A stretch of DNA of 64,000 nucleotides from NCBI GenBank assembly GCA_020633495.1, contig JACKDR010000025.1:57491-121490 (forward strand), written 5' to 3'. The translations under genes and the position numbers were made by a program. This DNA is from Kofleriaceae bacterium (GTDB taxonomy: Bacteria > Myxococcota_A > Polyangia > Haliangiales > Haliangiaceae). The notes below the pieces were generated by a model, which was not told where the DNA came from, did no database searches, and saw only the letters and a program-made list of their open reading frames with translations. Within the stretch, counting starts at the first letter, position 1. Each line of letters starts with the position of its first letter. Shown piece by piece: positions 50,707 through 60,333 of this stretch.

Positions 50707-51600
50707 TCAGGTCACGAGGTGCAGGAACGGCGACGTCCCGGTGGCCGGCGCCGGCACCGGCAGGTGGCGGACCGAGCGGATCATCGCGGCGAAGGCGTCG
50801 CGGTGGCCGGCGAGGCCGGCGTCGTCGCTCTCCAGCCGCAGCACGTAGGTGAAGCGATCGTCGTGCAGGACCGCGACCTCGAAGTGCAGGGTGGGGCCGG
50901 TGCCGAACCGCCCCACCGGGCGCCAGGCGTGGCCGGTCAGGCCGTCGTCGGAGCCGATCGGCTCGGGCTCGTCGAGGGCGTCGCGAGCGAAGCCGAACCA
51001 CGACATCTCGTGCAGCAGGCGGTCGAGCTCGGCCGCGGCGGTGTCGCCGCCGGCGCGCGCCGGGAACACGCTGATGAAGCCGTGATCGGCGGGGAAGCCG
51101 GGCGCGTACCACTCGGTGATCAGGCCGCGCGGGTAGCCGCGCCAGCCCGGCGGCGGCGCGTAGGCGAAGCGCCGCCGCCGCTGCTCGCCGAGGCCGAGCG
51201 CGTGGTAGTAGGTCAGGTCGCGCACGCCTTGGCGGTACTGCGCGAACGCCGCGTCGTCGTCGGTGCCGCCGTCGATCTGGGTGTAGGCGTAGTCGCCCCA
51301 CACCAGGCCGATCGTGCGCTCGTACGGGCGTGGCCCGCCGGTGGCGGCGATCGTGCACACCGCGGCGTACTCGCCCTCGCAGGTCGGGAAGGTCTCGAGC
51401 GGCGACACCGTCAGCGCGCCGAAGCCGGCCATCTGGTCGCGCGCGGTCGCGACGACGTCGCGGGCGCGGGCCAGCGGCTGGATGCGCTCGCGGATCCGCA
51501 TGCCGCCGCGGGCCACGCCCGGCGGTGGCGACAGCGCGACGCCGTCGGCGAGGTAGCGGACCTGCCAGCCGGGAAGGATGTTGGGCAGCACGGTGGCCAT
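50707..51600 (-). CDS. Hypothetical protein, possibly DcrB/DUF1795-like
   Basis: The 297-residue product has no export signal. The N-terminus MATVLPNILPGWQVRYLADG and the repeated pattern of strands ending in a helix (RDAFAAMIRSVRHLPVP) resemble DcrB/DUF1795-type domains, apparently twice (about 1-150 and 150-290). DUF1795 proteins serve as effector chaperones next to type VI effectors, which would suit this neighbourhood, but the match is by eye and weak. It is divergent from the gene at 51619 with 18 bases between starts, so the two share a promoter region. Confidence 0.5.
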   Translation of the reverse strand: MATVLPNILPGWQVRYLADGVALSPPPGVARGGMRIRERIQPLARARDVVATARDQMAGFGALTVSPLETFPTCEGEYAAVCTIAATGGPRPYERTIGLVWGDYAYTQIDGGTDDDAAFAQYRQGVRDLTYYHALGLGEQRRRRFAYAPPPGWRGYPRGLITEWYAPGFPADHGFISVFPARAGGDTAAAELDRLLHEMSWFGFARDALDEPEPIGSDDGLTGHAWRPVGRFGTGPTLHFEVAVLHDDRFTYVLRLESDDAGLAGHRDAFAAMIRSVRHLPVPAPATGTSPFLHLVT

Positions 51601-51618
51601 GATAGCGTCTCGGTGGCG

Positions 51619-52092
51619 ATGAGGTTCACCCTCGGCATCCCGGCGGCCCGATCCGCGGCCTGGCGCGCGGCGTCGCCGACCCGGATCGTGGCGGTCGGCG
51701 ACGGCGCGCCGGTGTCGATCACGATCGGCGCGCTGATCGCGCTGCCCGACGATCTGCAGGGCTGGATGCAGGCGTCGCTGCGGCTCGGCCTGGCCGCGGG
51801 CGCGACCCTCGCCGTCGGCGGCATGGTCGACCGCCACACCGCCAAGGGCTGGCCGATGCGCCTGGTCGACGCCCGGGTCGTCGTCGACGGCGAGGTCGTC
51901 GAGACCCGGCTCGCCGCGTTCTACCGGTTCTTCGAGTACGGCGGGGTCGCGCTGGCGCGCGCCGCCGGCGCCGAGCCGGATCCGGATCGCGGCCGCGCCG
52001 TCCTCGACCTGCTGGCCACCGCCGAGCCCGACTGGAGCGACGCGGTGGTCGCGGTCCACCAGCTGTGGGAGGACGTCGAGCCGGCGTCGTGA
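51619..52092 (+). CDS. Hypothetical protein sharing a promoter region with the DcrB-like gene
   Basis: The 157-residue soluble protein begins MRFTLGIPAARSAAWRAASP, with strands RIVAVGDGAPVSITIGALIA and VVVDGEVVETRLAAFYRFFE. It has no signal peptide, membrane helix or catalytic motif that I recognise. The 18-base gap to the divergent gene and a GATAGCGT box there suggest joint regulation. It converges on the Ser/Thr kinase gene. Confidence 0.55.
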   Translation: MRFTLGIPAARSAAWRAASPTRIVAVGDGAPVSITIGALIALPDDLQGWMQASLRLGLAAGATLAVGGMVDRHTAKGWPMRLVDARVVVDGEVVETRLAAFYRFFEYGGVALARAAGAEPDPDRGRAVLDLLATAEPDWSDAVVAVHQLWEDVEPAS

Positions 52093-52105
52093 GCCGGCGG
52101 CGTCG

Positions 52106-53851
<1,746 letters not shown>

Positions 53852-53909
53852 GCCGCGATGGTGCCACGGTCGCGGCGCGGTCGCGAGCGCGCGGCGGTGC
53901 GAGGCGGCG

Positions 53910-54572
53910 TCAGGGCAGCGGCTGCTCGGCCGACGACGCCCACTGTTCGCGCGCGTTGACCGACGGCAGGTCGGGCACGCGGGCGCCGGCCGGGGCGGCG
54001 GGCTGCTGGTCCCAGCGCGGCTCGTCGCCGGCCAGGTAGCCGATCTCGACGACGGCGCGCACCGGGTCGCGCAGCCGCGCCATCTCGAGGTACGGGTGCC
54101 ACGGCGTCAGCGGCCGCGGCACCTGGAAGCCGCCGTCGACGTGCTCGCCGGGCCCCAGCCGGTGCGCCGCCGGCGGCATGCTGACCGCGACGCCTTGCTC
54201 GATCTCGGGCCGCTGGCTGCCGGCCCGGAGGTAGCCGAGGATGAACCGGACCTGGCCGGGCTCGCCGCGCGATACGATCGCGCGGGCCGGCGCCGCCTGC
54301 CAGGCGCCGCCGTCGCGGACCAGCAGCGTGTCGAGCAGCCACACCGGCGCGTCGGAGGTGTTGGCGATCGTGTAGGCGACGTCGACGGCGTCGGGCGCGC
54401 CGGTCAGCGTGACCTCGAGCGTGACGGGGGCAGGGGACACGGGGACGCTCCTTCGGGGCTCGGGGCGCGGCGCGCCGGGCGCCGCCGGCGTCGCCCCGGG
54501 CTCGGTCGCGGCGGCGTGCGGGTCGGCGCGGCCGCAGGCGGCGAGGCCGATCGCGACGCCGAGCGCGAGCAC
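53910..54572 (-). CDS. Lipoprotein directly downstream of the M91-like peptidase gene
   Basis: The 220-residue product starts at GTG (VLALGVAIGLAAC), a minimal signal peptide with lipobox Cys13, followed by a Pro-rich linker. An Ig-like strand pattern follows (VTLEVTLTGAPDAVDVAYTI, ANTSDAPVWLLDTLLVRDGG, GEHVDGGFQVPRPLTPWHPY). It starts 16 bases after the peptidase gene's stop and is probably co-transcribed. A lipoprotein tightly coupled to a putative toxin is a common immunity arrangement; here it is only a candidate by position. Confidence 0.6.
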   Translation of the reverse strand: MLALGVAIGLAACGRADPHAAATEPGATPAAPGAPRPEPRRSVPVSPAPVTLEVTLTGAPDAVDVAYTIANTSDAPVWLLDTLLVRDGGAWQAAPARAIVSRGEPGQVRFILGYLRAGSQRPEIEQGVAVSMPPAAHRLGPGEHVDGGFQVPRPLTPWHPYLEMARLRDPVRAVVEIGYLAGDEPRWDQQPAAPAGARVPDLPSVNAREQWASSAEQPLP

Positions 54573-54588
54573 GCCGGCGCCGCGGCGG

Positions 54589-55563
54589 TCACGACGGCGG
54601 CGCGTTGTAGTAGTCGCGCTCGTGCATGTCGGCGTCGCTGCCGCCGAGGGTGCGCATGCCGTTGCCGCGGGCGCCGATGTCCATGCGGTCGCGGCGGTAC
54701 TCGTTCTCGGTGTACGGATCGAGGTAGTGGTTGCCGAGGCCGGCGGCCTGGTACTCGGACTCGTCGATGCCCCTGTCCTGGGGGGCGGCGGCGTCGCTGC
54801 CGACCGTGCCGGTGTCCCAGTTGTTGTTGGTCGACTGATAGGCATGGACGAGCTCGTGATAGAGGGTGACGTCGCTGCGGGCGTCGATCGAGTCGGGCAG
54901 GGCGTTCTCGCCGGGGACGTAGTTGGCGTGACCGCGCTTGTGGGTCTCGTCGTCGTTCCAGCGGCCGCCGCCCACCGAGCTGTTGACGTCGGCGGCCTTG
55001 CCGATGCGGGTCACCCGGTGGGTCTCGCCGTCGGCGTCGAGGGCGCCCTCGGACAGCTCGCCGATCAGGCCGCGGCCCGAGTCAGTCTGCAGGATGTCGC
55101 CGATGTCGGCCATGCTGCGGCGCCGGAACTCGTCGGCCTCCTCGCTGGTCATGCCGTCGGTGTTGAGCTGCAGGTTCGAGCGGCCCATGCGGATGTCGCT
55201 GTACTGGCGCGAGATCTCCTGGAACTGCTCCTCGGTGACGGTGTTCTGCGAGCCCGCGCCCGGGGCGCCGGGCGCGACGACGTTGAAGCGGCTGGCCAGC
55301 TCCTGCTGCGCCTCCTGGCGATCGATCGCGCCGAACGGATCGACCAGCGCGCCGAGGCCCTCCTGCTGCAGGCCGCGGCCGAGCTCGCCGACGCCGTGCA
55401 CGATGCTGTCGAGGAAGCCGCGGTCCTCGGCGGCCGGCTGGTCGGTGTGGGCCTCGGGGGCCGCGGCGTGGGGCGCCGACGCCGACGGCGCCGCGCCCAG
55501 CGCGTCGCCCAGCCACGCGCCGCCCGCAGAGACCGTGTCGTTGATGTCGTCGAGCCAGCTCAT
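54589..55563 (-). CDS. NleD / M91-like zinc metallopeptidase, putative effector
   Basis: The 324-residue product has no signal peptide. The N-terminal 70 residues are low complexity, beginning MSWLDDINDTVSAGGAWLGD, in the style of the other cargo-like heads. The C-terminal domain (about 120-310) contains DVTLYHELVHAYQ, with His236-Glu-x-x-His240, and DESEYQAAGLG, whose Glu is a likely third ligand. It resembles M91 (NleD-type) peptidases, effectors that cleave host kinases. Substrate and delivery route are unknown. No apparatus genes are in the window; a downstream lipoprotein gene may encode immunity. Confidence 0.78.
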   Translation of the reverse strand: MSWLDDINDTVSAGGAWLGDALGAAPSASAPHAAAPEAHTDQPAAEDRGFLDSIVHGVGELGRGLQQEGLGALVDPFGAIDRQEAQQELASRFNVVAPGAPGAGSQNTVTEEQFQEISRQYSDIRMGRSNLQLNTDGMTSEEADEFRRRSMADIGDILQTDSGRGLIGELSEGALDADGETHRVTRIGKAADVNSSVGGGRWNDDETHKRGHANYVPGENALPDSIDARSDVTLYHELVHAYQSTNNNWDTGTVGSDAAAPQDRGIDESEYQAAGLGNHYLDPYTENEYRRDRMDIGARGNGMRTLGGSDADMHERDYYNAPPS

Positions 55564-55680
55564 GGCGGATGGAAGCGGCGGCGGAGTCCTTGTGACTGCG
55601 GCGGGGGCCCGGGCGATCGCGGGTCGCCGCCCGGCTTCCTGCGGGTGGCGGCCAGCGGCCCGTCCGGCCCCGGGAATGCG

Positions 55681-55709
55681 GTTGTCCGGGGCACGGACAT
55701 GTGGTACAG
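55681..55709 (+). promoter_or_regulatory. Candidate promoter of the gene at 55811
   Basis: TTGTCC, then a 17-base spacing region containing a TGTCCG/CGGACA inverted repeat, then TACAGT. The spacing is adequate and the region to 55760 is less GC-rich. The gene downstream has an AAGGAG Shine-Dalgarno motif. Confidence 0.4.
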
Positions 55710-55810
55710 TGTCGCGAATTCGTTGCGCTATTTCGCTCGATCGAGACGGCGCGACCGGTCCTCCGTGCGTCCTGACGCGACGCGTAACTCACCGAGATCC
55801 AAGGAGCCTG

Positions 55811-56770
55811 ATGCCTCAGAACGACCCCACGACCACCCCGATCGTCCCCCTGTACCAGCACCGCAAGGCCACCGAGTGGGGCCTGGGGATGCTCGCGTGG
55901 GAGCGCGGGCCACGACGTGGCTATCAGTTCGAGGACGGCAAGCTTCGCGTGTTCGGTGAGGGCTTCTACGAGCTGCTCGACGAGGTCGACGCGCCGGCGG
56001 ATCAGGCGCGCGAGGTCATCGCCAAGCTGACCTTGCAGCTCGGCGACCTCGCCACCGATCGGGCGGCGCCGGTGGCGGCGCCCGCCGACGTCACGCTCGA
56101 CGAGCAGATCGCGATCTTCCGGATCCAGCACCCCGACGGCTTCGCCGGCGACGCCTGGCAGGCGGCGCGACGCGGGGTCGAGCAGGGCCGCCGCCTCAAG
56201 CGCCACCGCGTCCCCGCGCTGGCCGAGGCGGCCGAGCGGCTCGCCGAGGCCACGCTGCAGCGCGCGCTCGACGACGGCACCGCCAGCGAGGTCGTGGCGT
56301 CGCTGATCGAGATGCTGGCGGCGACCGACCTGGTGAGCGCGACCCAGCTCGAGCCGCTGCGCACGCTGCCGCCGTCGCGCCACGGCGGCTTCGTGCAGGC
56401 GCTGCACGAGCTGCTGTGGACCGACACGATCTTCGCGCTGCGCTTCGAGCGCTTCGTCGCGACCCTGGCGCTGACCAGCAAGCGGGCGCCGACGTGGTCG
56501 CTGATCACCGCGTTCGGCGCGCTGGTCCACCCCGGCGAGCACCTCTACGTGCGGCCGGCCACGATCAGCAAGCAGGCTCGGTTCATGGCGCCGCGGCTGG
56601 CGCTCGGCGCCAACCCGGACGCGCGCTCGTACCTGCGCGCGCTCGAGATGGTGCGGCGGGTCGCCGACGGCCTGGTCGCGGCGCGCCTGGCGCCCGCCGA
56701 TCTGCTCGATGTCCACGACTTCATGGTCGACACGCTGGCGCCGTCGGCGCGCGCGCTGCTGACCCACTGA
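55811..56770 (+). CDS. Hypothetical soluble protein
   Basis: The 319-residue product is preceded by AAGGAG 4 bases before the ATG. A small N-terminal domain (about 1-85, with WGLGMLAWERGPRRGYQFED and GKLRVFGEGFYELLDEV) is followed by an all-helical C-terminal region (AEAAERLAEATLQRALDDGT, TWSLITAFGALVHPGEHLYV, RPATISKQARFMAPRLALGA). No signal peptide or known catalytic motif. It is divergent from the M91-like peptidase gene and adjacent to the group II intron. It resembles large uncharacterised families of predicted nucleic-acid-associated proteins only vaguely. Confidence 0.6.
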   Translation: MPQNDPTTTPIVPLYQHRKATEWGLGMLAWERGPRRGYQFEDGKLRVFGEGFYELLDEVDAPADQAREVIAKLTLQLGDLATDRAAPVAAPADVTLDEQIAIFRIQHPDGFAGDAWQAARRGVEQGRRLKRHRVPALAEAAERLAEATLQRALDDGTASEVVASLIEMLAATDLVSATQLEPLRTLPPSRHGGFVQALHELLWTDTIFALRFERFVATLALTSKRAPTWSLITAFGALVHPGEHLYVRPATISKQARFMAPRLALGANPDARSYLRALEMVRRVADGLVAARLAPADLLDVHDFMVDTLAPSARALLTH

Positions 56771-57439
56771 CCCCGCGGTCGGCGCGGCCGCCCGATTCGT
56801 CGTTGTGGTGGTCGCGTCGCCGGCGCTAGGCTGCGCGCCATGGTGCGCCGTGACGACGCCGATGGCCCGCAGGGGCAGGATGCGTCTTGCTGCGCTTCTC
56901 CAGCGGGTGGAAGTCCCGTCCCGGTAGGCGTCGGAGCGCCGGGTAGCAGGCCGCCGGAGCGAGGAGAGATCCTCGGTGCCGAAGCGCGGCGTCAGGAGCC
57001 CGGGAACACCGGGGAGCAAGAACGCGGGCCGCAACATGAAGTGAAGCCTGCAGCCTCGACAGAGAAACAATGGGGGAGCCGAGCCGCTCATGTCACGGCG
57101 AAGGCCACGCGCGACGATCGAGATCCGAAGCGGTCGTCGCGTCCCTCCGGGGTAGGGGGCGCAGCACGCGTTCAAGGAGAAGCACGGAACACGGGAGATC
57201 CGTCTGCACGGCCCTTGTCGGGGCGACGCGAATCGAGGAGGCCGAGTGCCGGTGCGACCGCGGTGCAGCGGAAGTCCGAGGGGATCGTAGTACCGAGGAG
57301 GCCGGCGCCGCAGAACGCCGGCGGAGGGAAGGGTCCCTGGGGTGGTCATGACGGCGAAGGCCGCAGGCACAAGGGCATGGTCGCGGAACGCGGAACAGGT
57401 AACCCCTCCCGCCGGCGATCCAACTCCCCCGACCGTCGT

Positions 57440-58852
57440 ATGCCGGTCGACCACGTGCAGCGGCTGCAACGACGTCTGGGGGAGGCGGCCAAGCGAGGGC
57501 CGGGAAGGCGCTTCCACGCGCTGTACGACCGTATCTGGAGGGCTGACATCCTCCGGGAAGCGTGGAGGCGGGTCGCGCGGAACGGTGGATCGGCGGGTAT
57601 CGACGAGGAGTCGATTGCCGCGATCCGCACGCTCGGCGAGGACGCGTTCATCGCGGATCTCGGCGAGCGGCTCCGCGCAGGCACGTACCGACCGCAAGCG
57701 GTGCGGCGGTGCTGGATCCCGAAAGCGAACGGAGGACGGCGAGGGCTGGGGATCCCGACGGTGCGCGATCGCGTGGTGCAGGCGGCAACGAAGCTGGTGC
57801 TCGAGCCGATCTTCGAGGTCGACTTCCAGGACTGCTCATACGGGTTCCGGCCCGGTCGCAGCGCGACGCAGGCGCTGGAGGTCCTGCGCGTCCGAGGGGC
57901 GCGCGGGGGCAACCACGTGCTGGACGCCGATATCCGCGACTTCTTCGGTAGCCTCGATCACGGGGTGTTGATGGAGCGCGTGAGGCGGCGGGTGAGCGAC
58001 CGGCGGGTGCTGAGGCTGATCCGGATGTGGCTCGAGGCCGGGGTGATGGAGGAGGGGCGCGCGATCGCGATGCTCAGCGGAGTGCCGCAGGGCGGCGTGA
58101 TCTCGCCGTTGCTCTCGAACATCTACCTGGCGTTCCTCGACGAGCGGTGGACGAGGCAGTGTGCCCACCTGGGGACGCTCGTCCGGTACGCGGACGACTT
58201 CGTCATCCTGTGCGATACGAAGGCGAAGGTCGAGGAAGCGGAACGGCGCGTGAAGATCATCTTCAAGCGTCTGAAGCTGGAACTGCACCCGGAGAAGACC
58301 CGGAGAGTCGAGCTTGCCGACGGAAAGGCGGGCTTCGACTTCCTGGGGTGTCACCTGCACAAGCGCATGTCGGGACGGATCTGGGCCGCGGAGAAGAAGC
58401 GACGCTACTTCCTGCAGCGCTGGCCGTCGGACCGGAGCATGAAGCGGGTGCGTCAGCGCGTGAAGGAGTTGACCCCGCGAGCGGCGTGTCACCGGGATCT
58501 TCGCGAGACGATCGCGACGCTCAACCCGGTGCTGCGCGGCTGGGGCAACTACTTCAAGACCGGCAACGCCGCGCGGAAGTTCAATCAGCTCGACAGCTAC
58601 GTCTGGCAGCGGCTCCGTGCCCTGGTGCGCAAGCGCAAGGGCCGGAACCTGCGGCCCGGCGAGATGGCGCGCTGGACCCGCGATGAGTTCGTTCGCCTCG
58701 GGCTCCACCGCTTGCGCGGGACTGTCCGCTATCCCGGCGACCGTACGATGCCGCTCCCTGACCGACCACCGGTAAGCCGTGTGCGGGAAATCCGCACGCA
58801 CGGTTTGAACGGGGGTCTTGCGACAGCCCGCCCCAAAGGCGGAGGAAAGTAG
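57440..58852 (+). CDS. ltrA: Group II intron-encoded reverse transcriptase/maturase (no endonuclease domain)
   Basis: The product is 470 residues from MPVDHVQRLQRRLGEAAKRG. RT0-RT7 blocks are visible: AWRRVARNGGSAGIDEESI, WIPKANGGRRGLGIPTVRDR, CSYGFRPGRSATQALEVL, LDADIRDFFGSLDH, GVPQGGVISPLLSNIYLAFL and the catalytic YADD (about residue 250). A maturase X domain follows, ending near LRPGEMARWTRDEFVRLGLH. The last 35 residues overlap intron domains V and VI. No HNH endonuclease is present. A Met 21 codons upstream (57377) is an alternative start. The symbol is for the family. Confidence 0.88.
   Translation: MPVDHVQRLQRRLGEAAKRGPGRRFHALYDRIWRADILREAWRRVARNGGSAGIDEESIAAIRTLGEDAFIADLGERLRAGTYRPQAVRRCWIPKANGGRRGLGIPTVRDRVVQAATKLVLEPIFEVDFQDCSYGFRPGRSATQALEVLRVRGARGGNHVLDADIRDFFGSLDHGVLMERVRRRVSDRRVLRLIRMWLEAGVMEEGRAIAMLSGVPQGGVISPLLSNIYLAFLDERWTRQCAHLGTLVRYADDFVILCDTKAKVEEAERRVKIIFKRLKLELHPEKTRRVELADGKAGFDFLGCHLHKRMSGRIWAAEKKRRYFLQRWPSDRSMKRVRQRVKELTPRAACHRDLRETIATLNPVLRGWGNYFKTGNAARKFNQLDSYVWQRLRALVRKRKGRNLRPGEMARWTRDEFVRLGLHRLRGTVRYPGDRTMPLPDRPPVSRVREIRTHGLNGGLATARPKGGGK
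58774..58806 (+). other. Group II intron domain V
   Basis: AAGCCGTGTGCGG, GAAA, TCCGCACGCACGGTTT folds into the conserved 33-base hairpin with the AGC triad at 58775-58777 and a two-base bulge region. It confirms that the reverse transcriptase belongs to a group II intron rather than a retron or other RT. Confidence 0.85.
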
Positions 58853-58861
58853 GATCTACCA

Positions 58862-59938
58862 ATGCGCTCCCTGGCTTACCTGCTCGCGACCCTGGCCACC
58901 GTCGCCGCGTGCGGCAACGACCCCAGCCCGATCGGCGGCGACGACACCGTCACCGCCGACGCCGCGCCGGCGACGATCGACGCGCCGTCGGACGCGTGCG
59001 GCGGCTGCCCCGACGGCACCACCTGCGGCACCGCCAACGACGTCCCGGTGTGCCGGACCGCGACCGGCATCCCGCGCTTCGAGCACGTCTTCGTCATCCT
59101 GATGGAGAACACCAGCTGGGACACGCTCGCGCAGACCGACAACACGCCGTTCCTGCACGGCCTGTTCGCGTCGGGCGCGGTGTCGTCGGACTACCACGGC
59201 GTCGAGCACCCGAGCCTGCCCAACTACGTCGCGCTGGTCGGCGGCGGCACCGGCGGCATCGCCTGCGACTGCAACCCCACCGGCGACGCCTGCACCGCGC
59301 TGAGCTGCAACACCGTCGTCCACAACTGTGGCTGCCCGCAGGACGGCGAGCACCTCGGCGATCAGCTCGACGCCGCCGGCGTGTCGTGGCGGGCCTACGC
59401 CGAGGACATGGGCACGCCGTGCAACCTGACCTCGAGCGGCGACTACGCGGTCCGCCACGTGCCGTTCCTGTACTTCCAGAGCCTGCAGGACGACGCCACC
59501 CGCTGCGCCGACCGCGTCGTCGACTACGACCTCGAGTTCCCCGACGACCTGGCGGCGACGCCGCGCCGCTTCAACTTCATCGCGCCCAACCTGGTCAGCG
59601 ACATGCACGACCCCTTCCCGGCGGGGGCCCAGAACTACGCCAACGGCGACGCCTGGCTCGACGCCGAGGTCACCCGGATCATGATGTCGTCGGCGTACCA
59701 GGATCGCGGCCTGCTGGTGATCGTGTGGGACGAGGACGATCTGTCCGGCGTCCTGGCGCCCGACGATCCGATCCCGATGATCCTGCTGTCGCCGCTGGCC
59801 AAGCACGACGGCTACGTCAGCGACGTCCACGCCGATCACTACGATCTGCTGGCCACCTTCGAGGACGGCCTCGGGCTGCCGCGGCTGGGCGCCGCCGCCG
59901 ACGCGACGCCGCTGGCCGACTTCTTCCCGGCGCAGTAG
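58862..59938 (+). CDS. Phosphoesterase family (AcpA/phospholipase-C-like) lipoprotein
   Basis: The 358-residue product has a signal peptide and lipobox VAAC, then a Cys-containing linker. The phosphoesterase domain spans about 75-350: FEHVFVILMENTSWDT (metal-binding Glu and Asn), GVEHPSLPNYVALVGGGTGG, VIVWDEDDLSG (WDE motif) and LLSPLAKHDGYVSDVHADHY. The fold is shared with acid phosphatase AcpA and bacterial phospholipase C. Its natural leader seems to be the TAGGCT box at 56827-56832, from which it is now separated by the intron. Confidence 0.85.
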   Translation: MRSLAYLLATLATVAACGNDPSPIGGDDTVTADAAPATIDAPSDACGGCPDGTTCGTANDVPVCRTATGIPRFEHVFVILMENTSWDTLAQTDNTPFLHGLFASGAVSSDYHGVEHPSLPNYVALVGGGTGGIACDCNPTGDACTALSCNTVVHNCGCPQDGEHLGDQLDAAGVSWRAYAEDMGTPCNLTSSGDYAVRHVPFLYFQSLQDDATRCADRVVDYDLEFPDDLAATPRRFNFIAPNLVSDMHDPFPAGAQNYANGDAWLDAEVTRIMMSSAYQDRGLLVIVWDEDDLSGVLAPDDPIPMILLSPLAKHDGYVSDVHADHYDLLATFEDGLGLPRLGAAADATPLADFFPAQ

Positions 59939-59946
59939 CGGGCGCC

Positions 59947-60333
59947 ATGACGGGTGCGACCACGCGCCGCGGTAGCGCGGCACCACCGCCGGGCATCGAA
60001 CCCGACGTGACCGACGAGCGCGCCCGCCTGCACGGCTACATCGAGGCCAGCCGGCGGGTGCAGCGCCGCCTGCGAGGCCTGCTGATCGCCGGCGCCGCGG
60101 CCGCGGTCGCGGTCTGGTGGTTCGATCATGCCTGGGGCTGGGCGGCCGCGGTGCTGGTCGCGATCGTGATCGGCTGCGGCTACTGGGTCACCGCCGCGCA
60201 CATCGCGGACTGGCGGGGGCGGCTGGCGCACCTCGACCAGCGGCGCCGCGACGGCGGTACGCCGCGGGCGCCGGTGGCGCGCGGCCGCGGCTTCGATCGC
60301 GGCGGCCGGCGCGGCGGCGTCAGCGATCCTTGA
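59947..60333 (+). CDS. Small membrane protein
   Basis: The 128-residue product has two membrane helices (LRGLLIAGAAAAVAVWWFDH; GWAAAVLVAIVIGCGYWVT) flanked by Arg-rich segments; the C-terminal tail is Arg/Gly-rich (ARGRGFDRGGRRGG). It starts 8 bases after the phosphoesterase stop and is probably in the same operon. It overlaps the 3' end of the convergent oxidoreductase by 14 bases. Function unknown. Confidence 0.6.
   Translation: MTGATTRRGSAAPPPGIEPDVTDERARLHGYIEASRRVQRRLRGLLIAGAAAAVAVWWFDHAWGWAAAVLVAIVIGCGYWVTAAHIADWRGRLAHLDQRRRDGGTPRAPVARGRGFDRGGRRGGVSDP

Larger units (their letters stand above)
56843..58859 (+). mobile_element. Group II intron with its own reverse transcriptase
   Basis: The 5' boundary is GTGCGCCGTGACGACGCC at 56843, the classic GUGYG start. 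The 5' 600 bases (domains I-III) are non-coding and richer in A than the surroundings. The reverse transcriptase lies in domain IV, and domain V is at 58774-58806 with the catalytic AGC triad and a GAAA tetraloop. The 3' boundary is less certain: CTAC at 58859 fits the AY rule, with domain VI between. The insertion separates a TAGGCT promoter box from its gene's ATG at 58862. The reverse transcriptase lacks an endonuclease domain, so target-primed entry would rely on other primers. Confidence 0.85.

Noticed and set aside
56840..57439. N-terminal 200-codon extension of the reverse transcriptase
   Set aside because: It translates the structured intron domains I-III; RT homology begins only after 57440.
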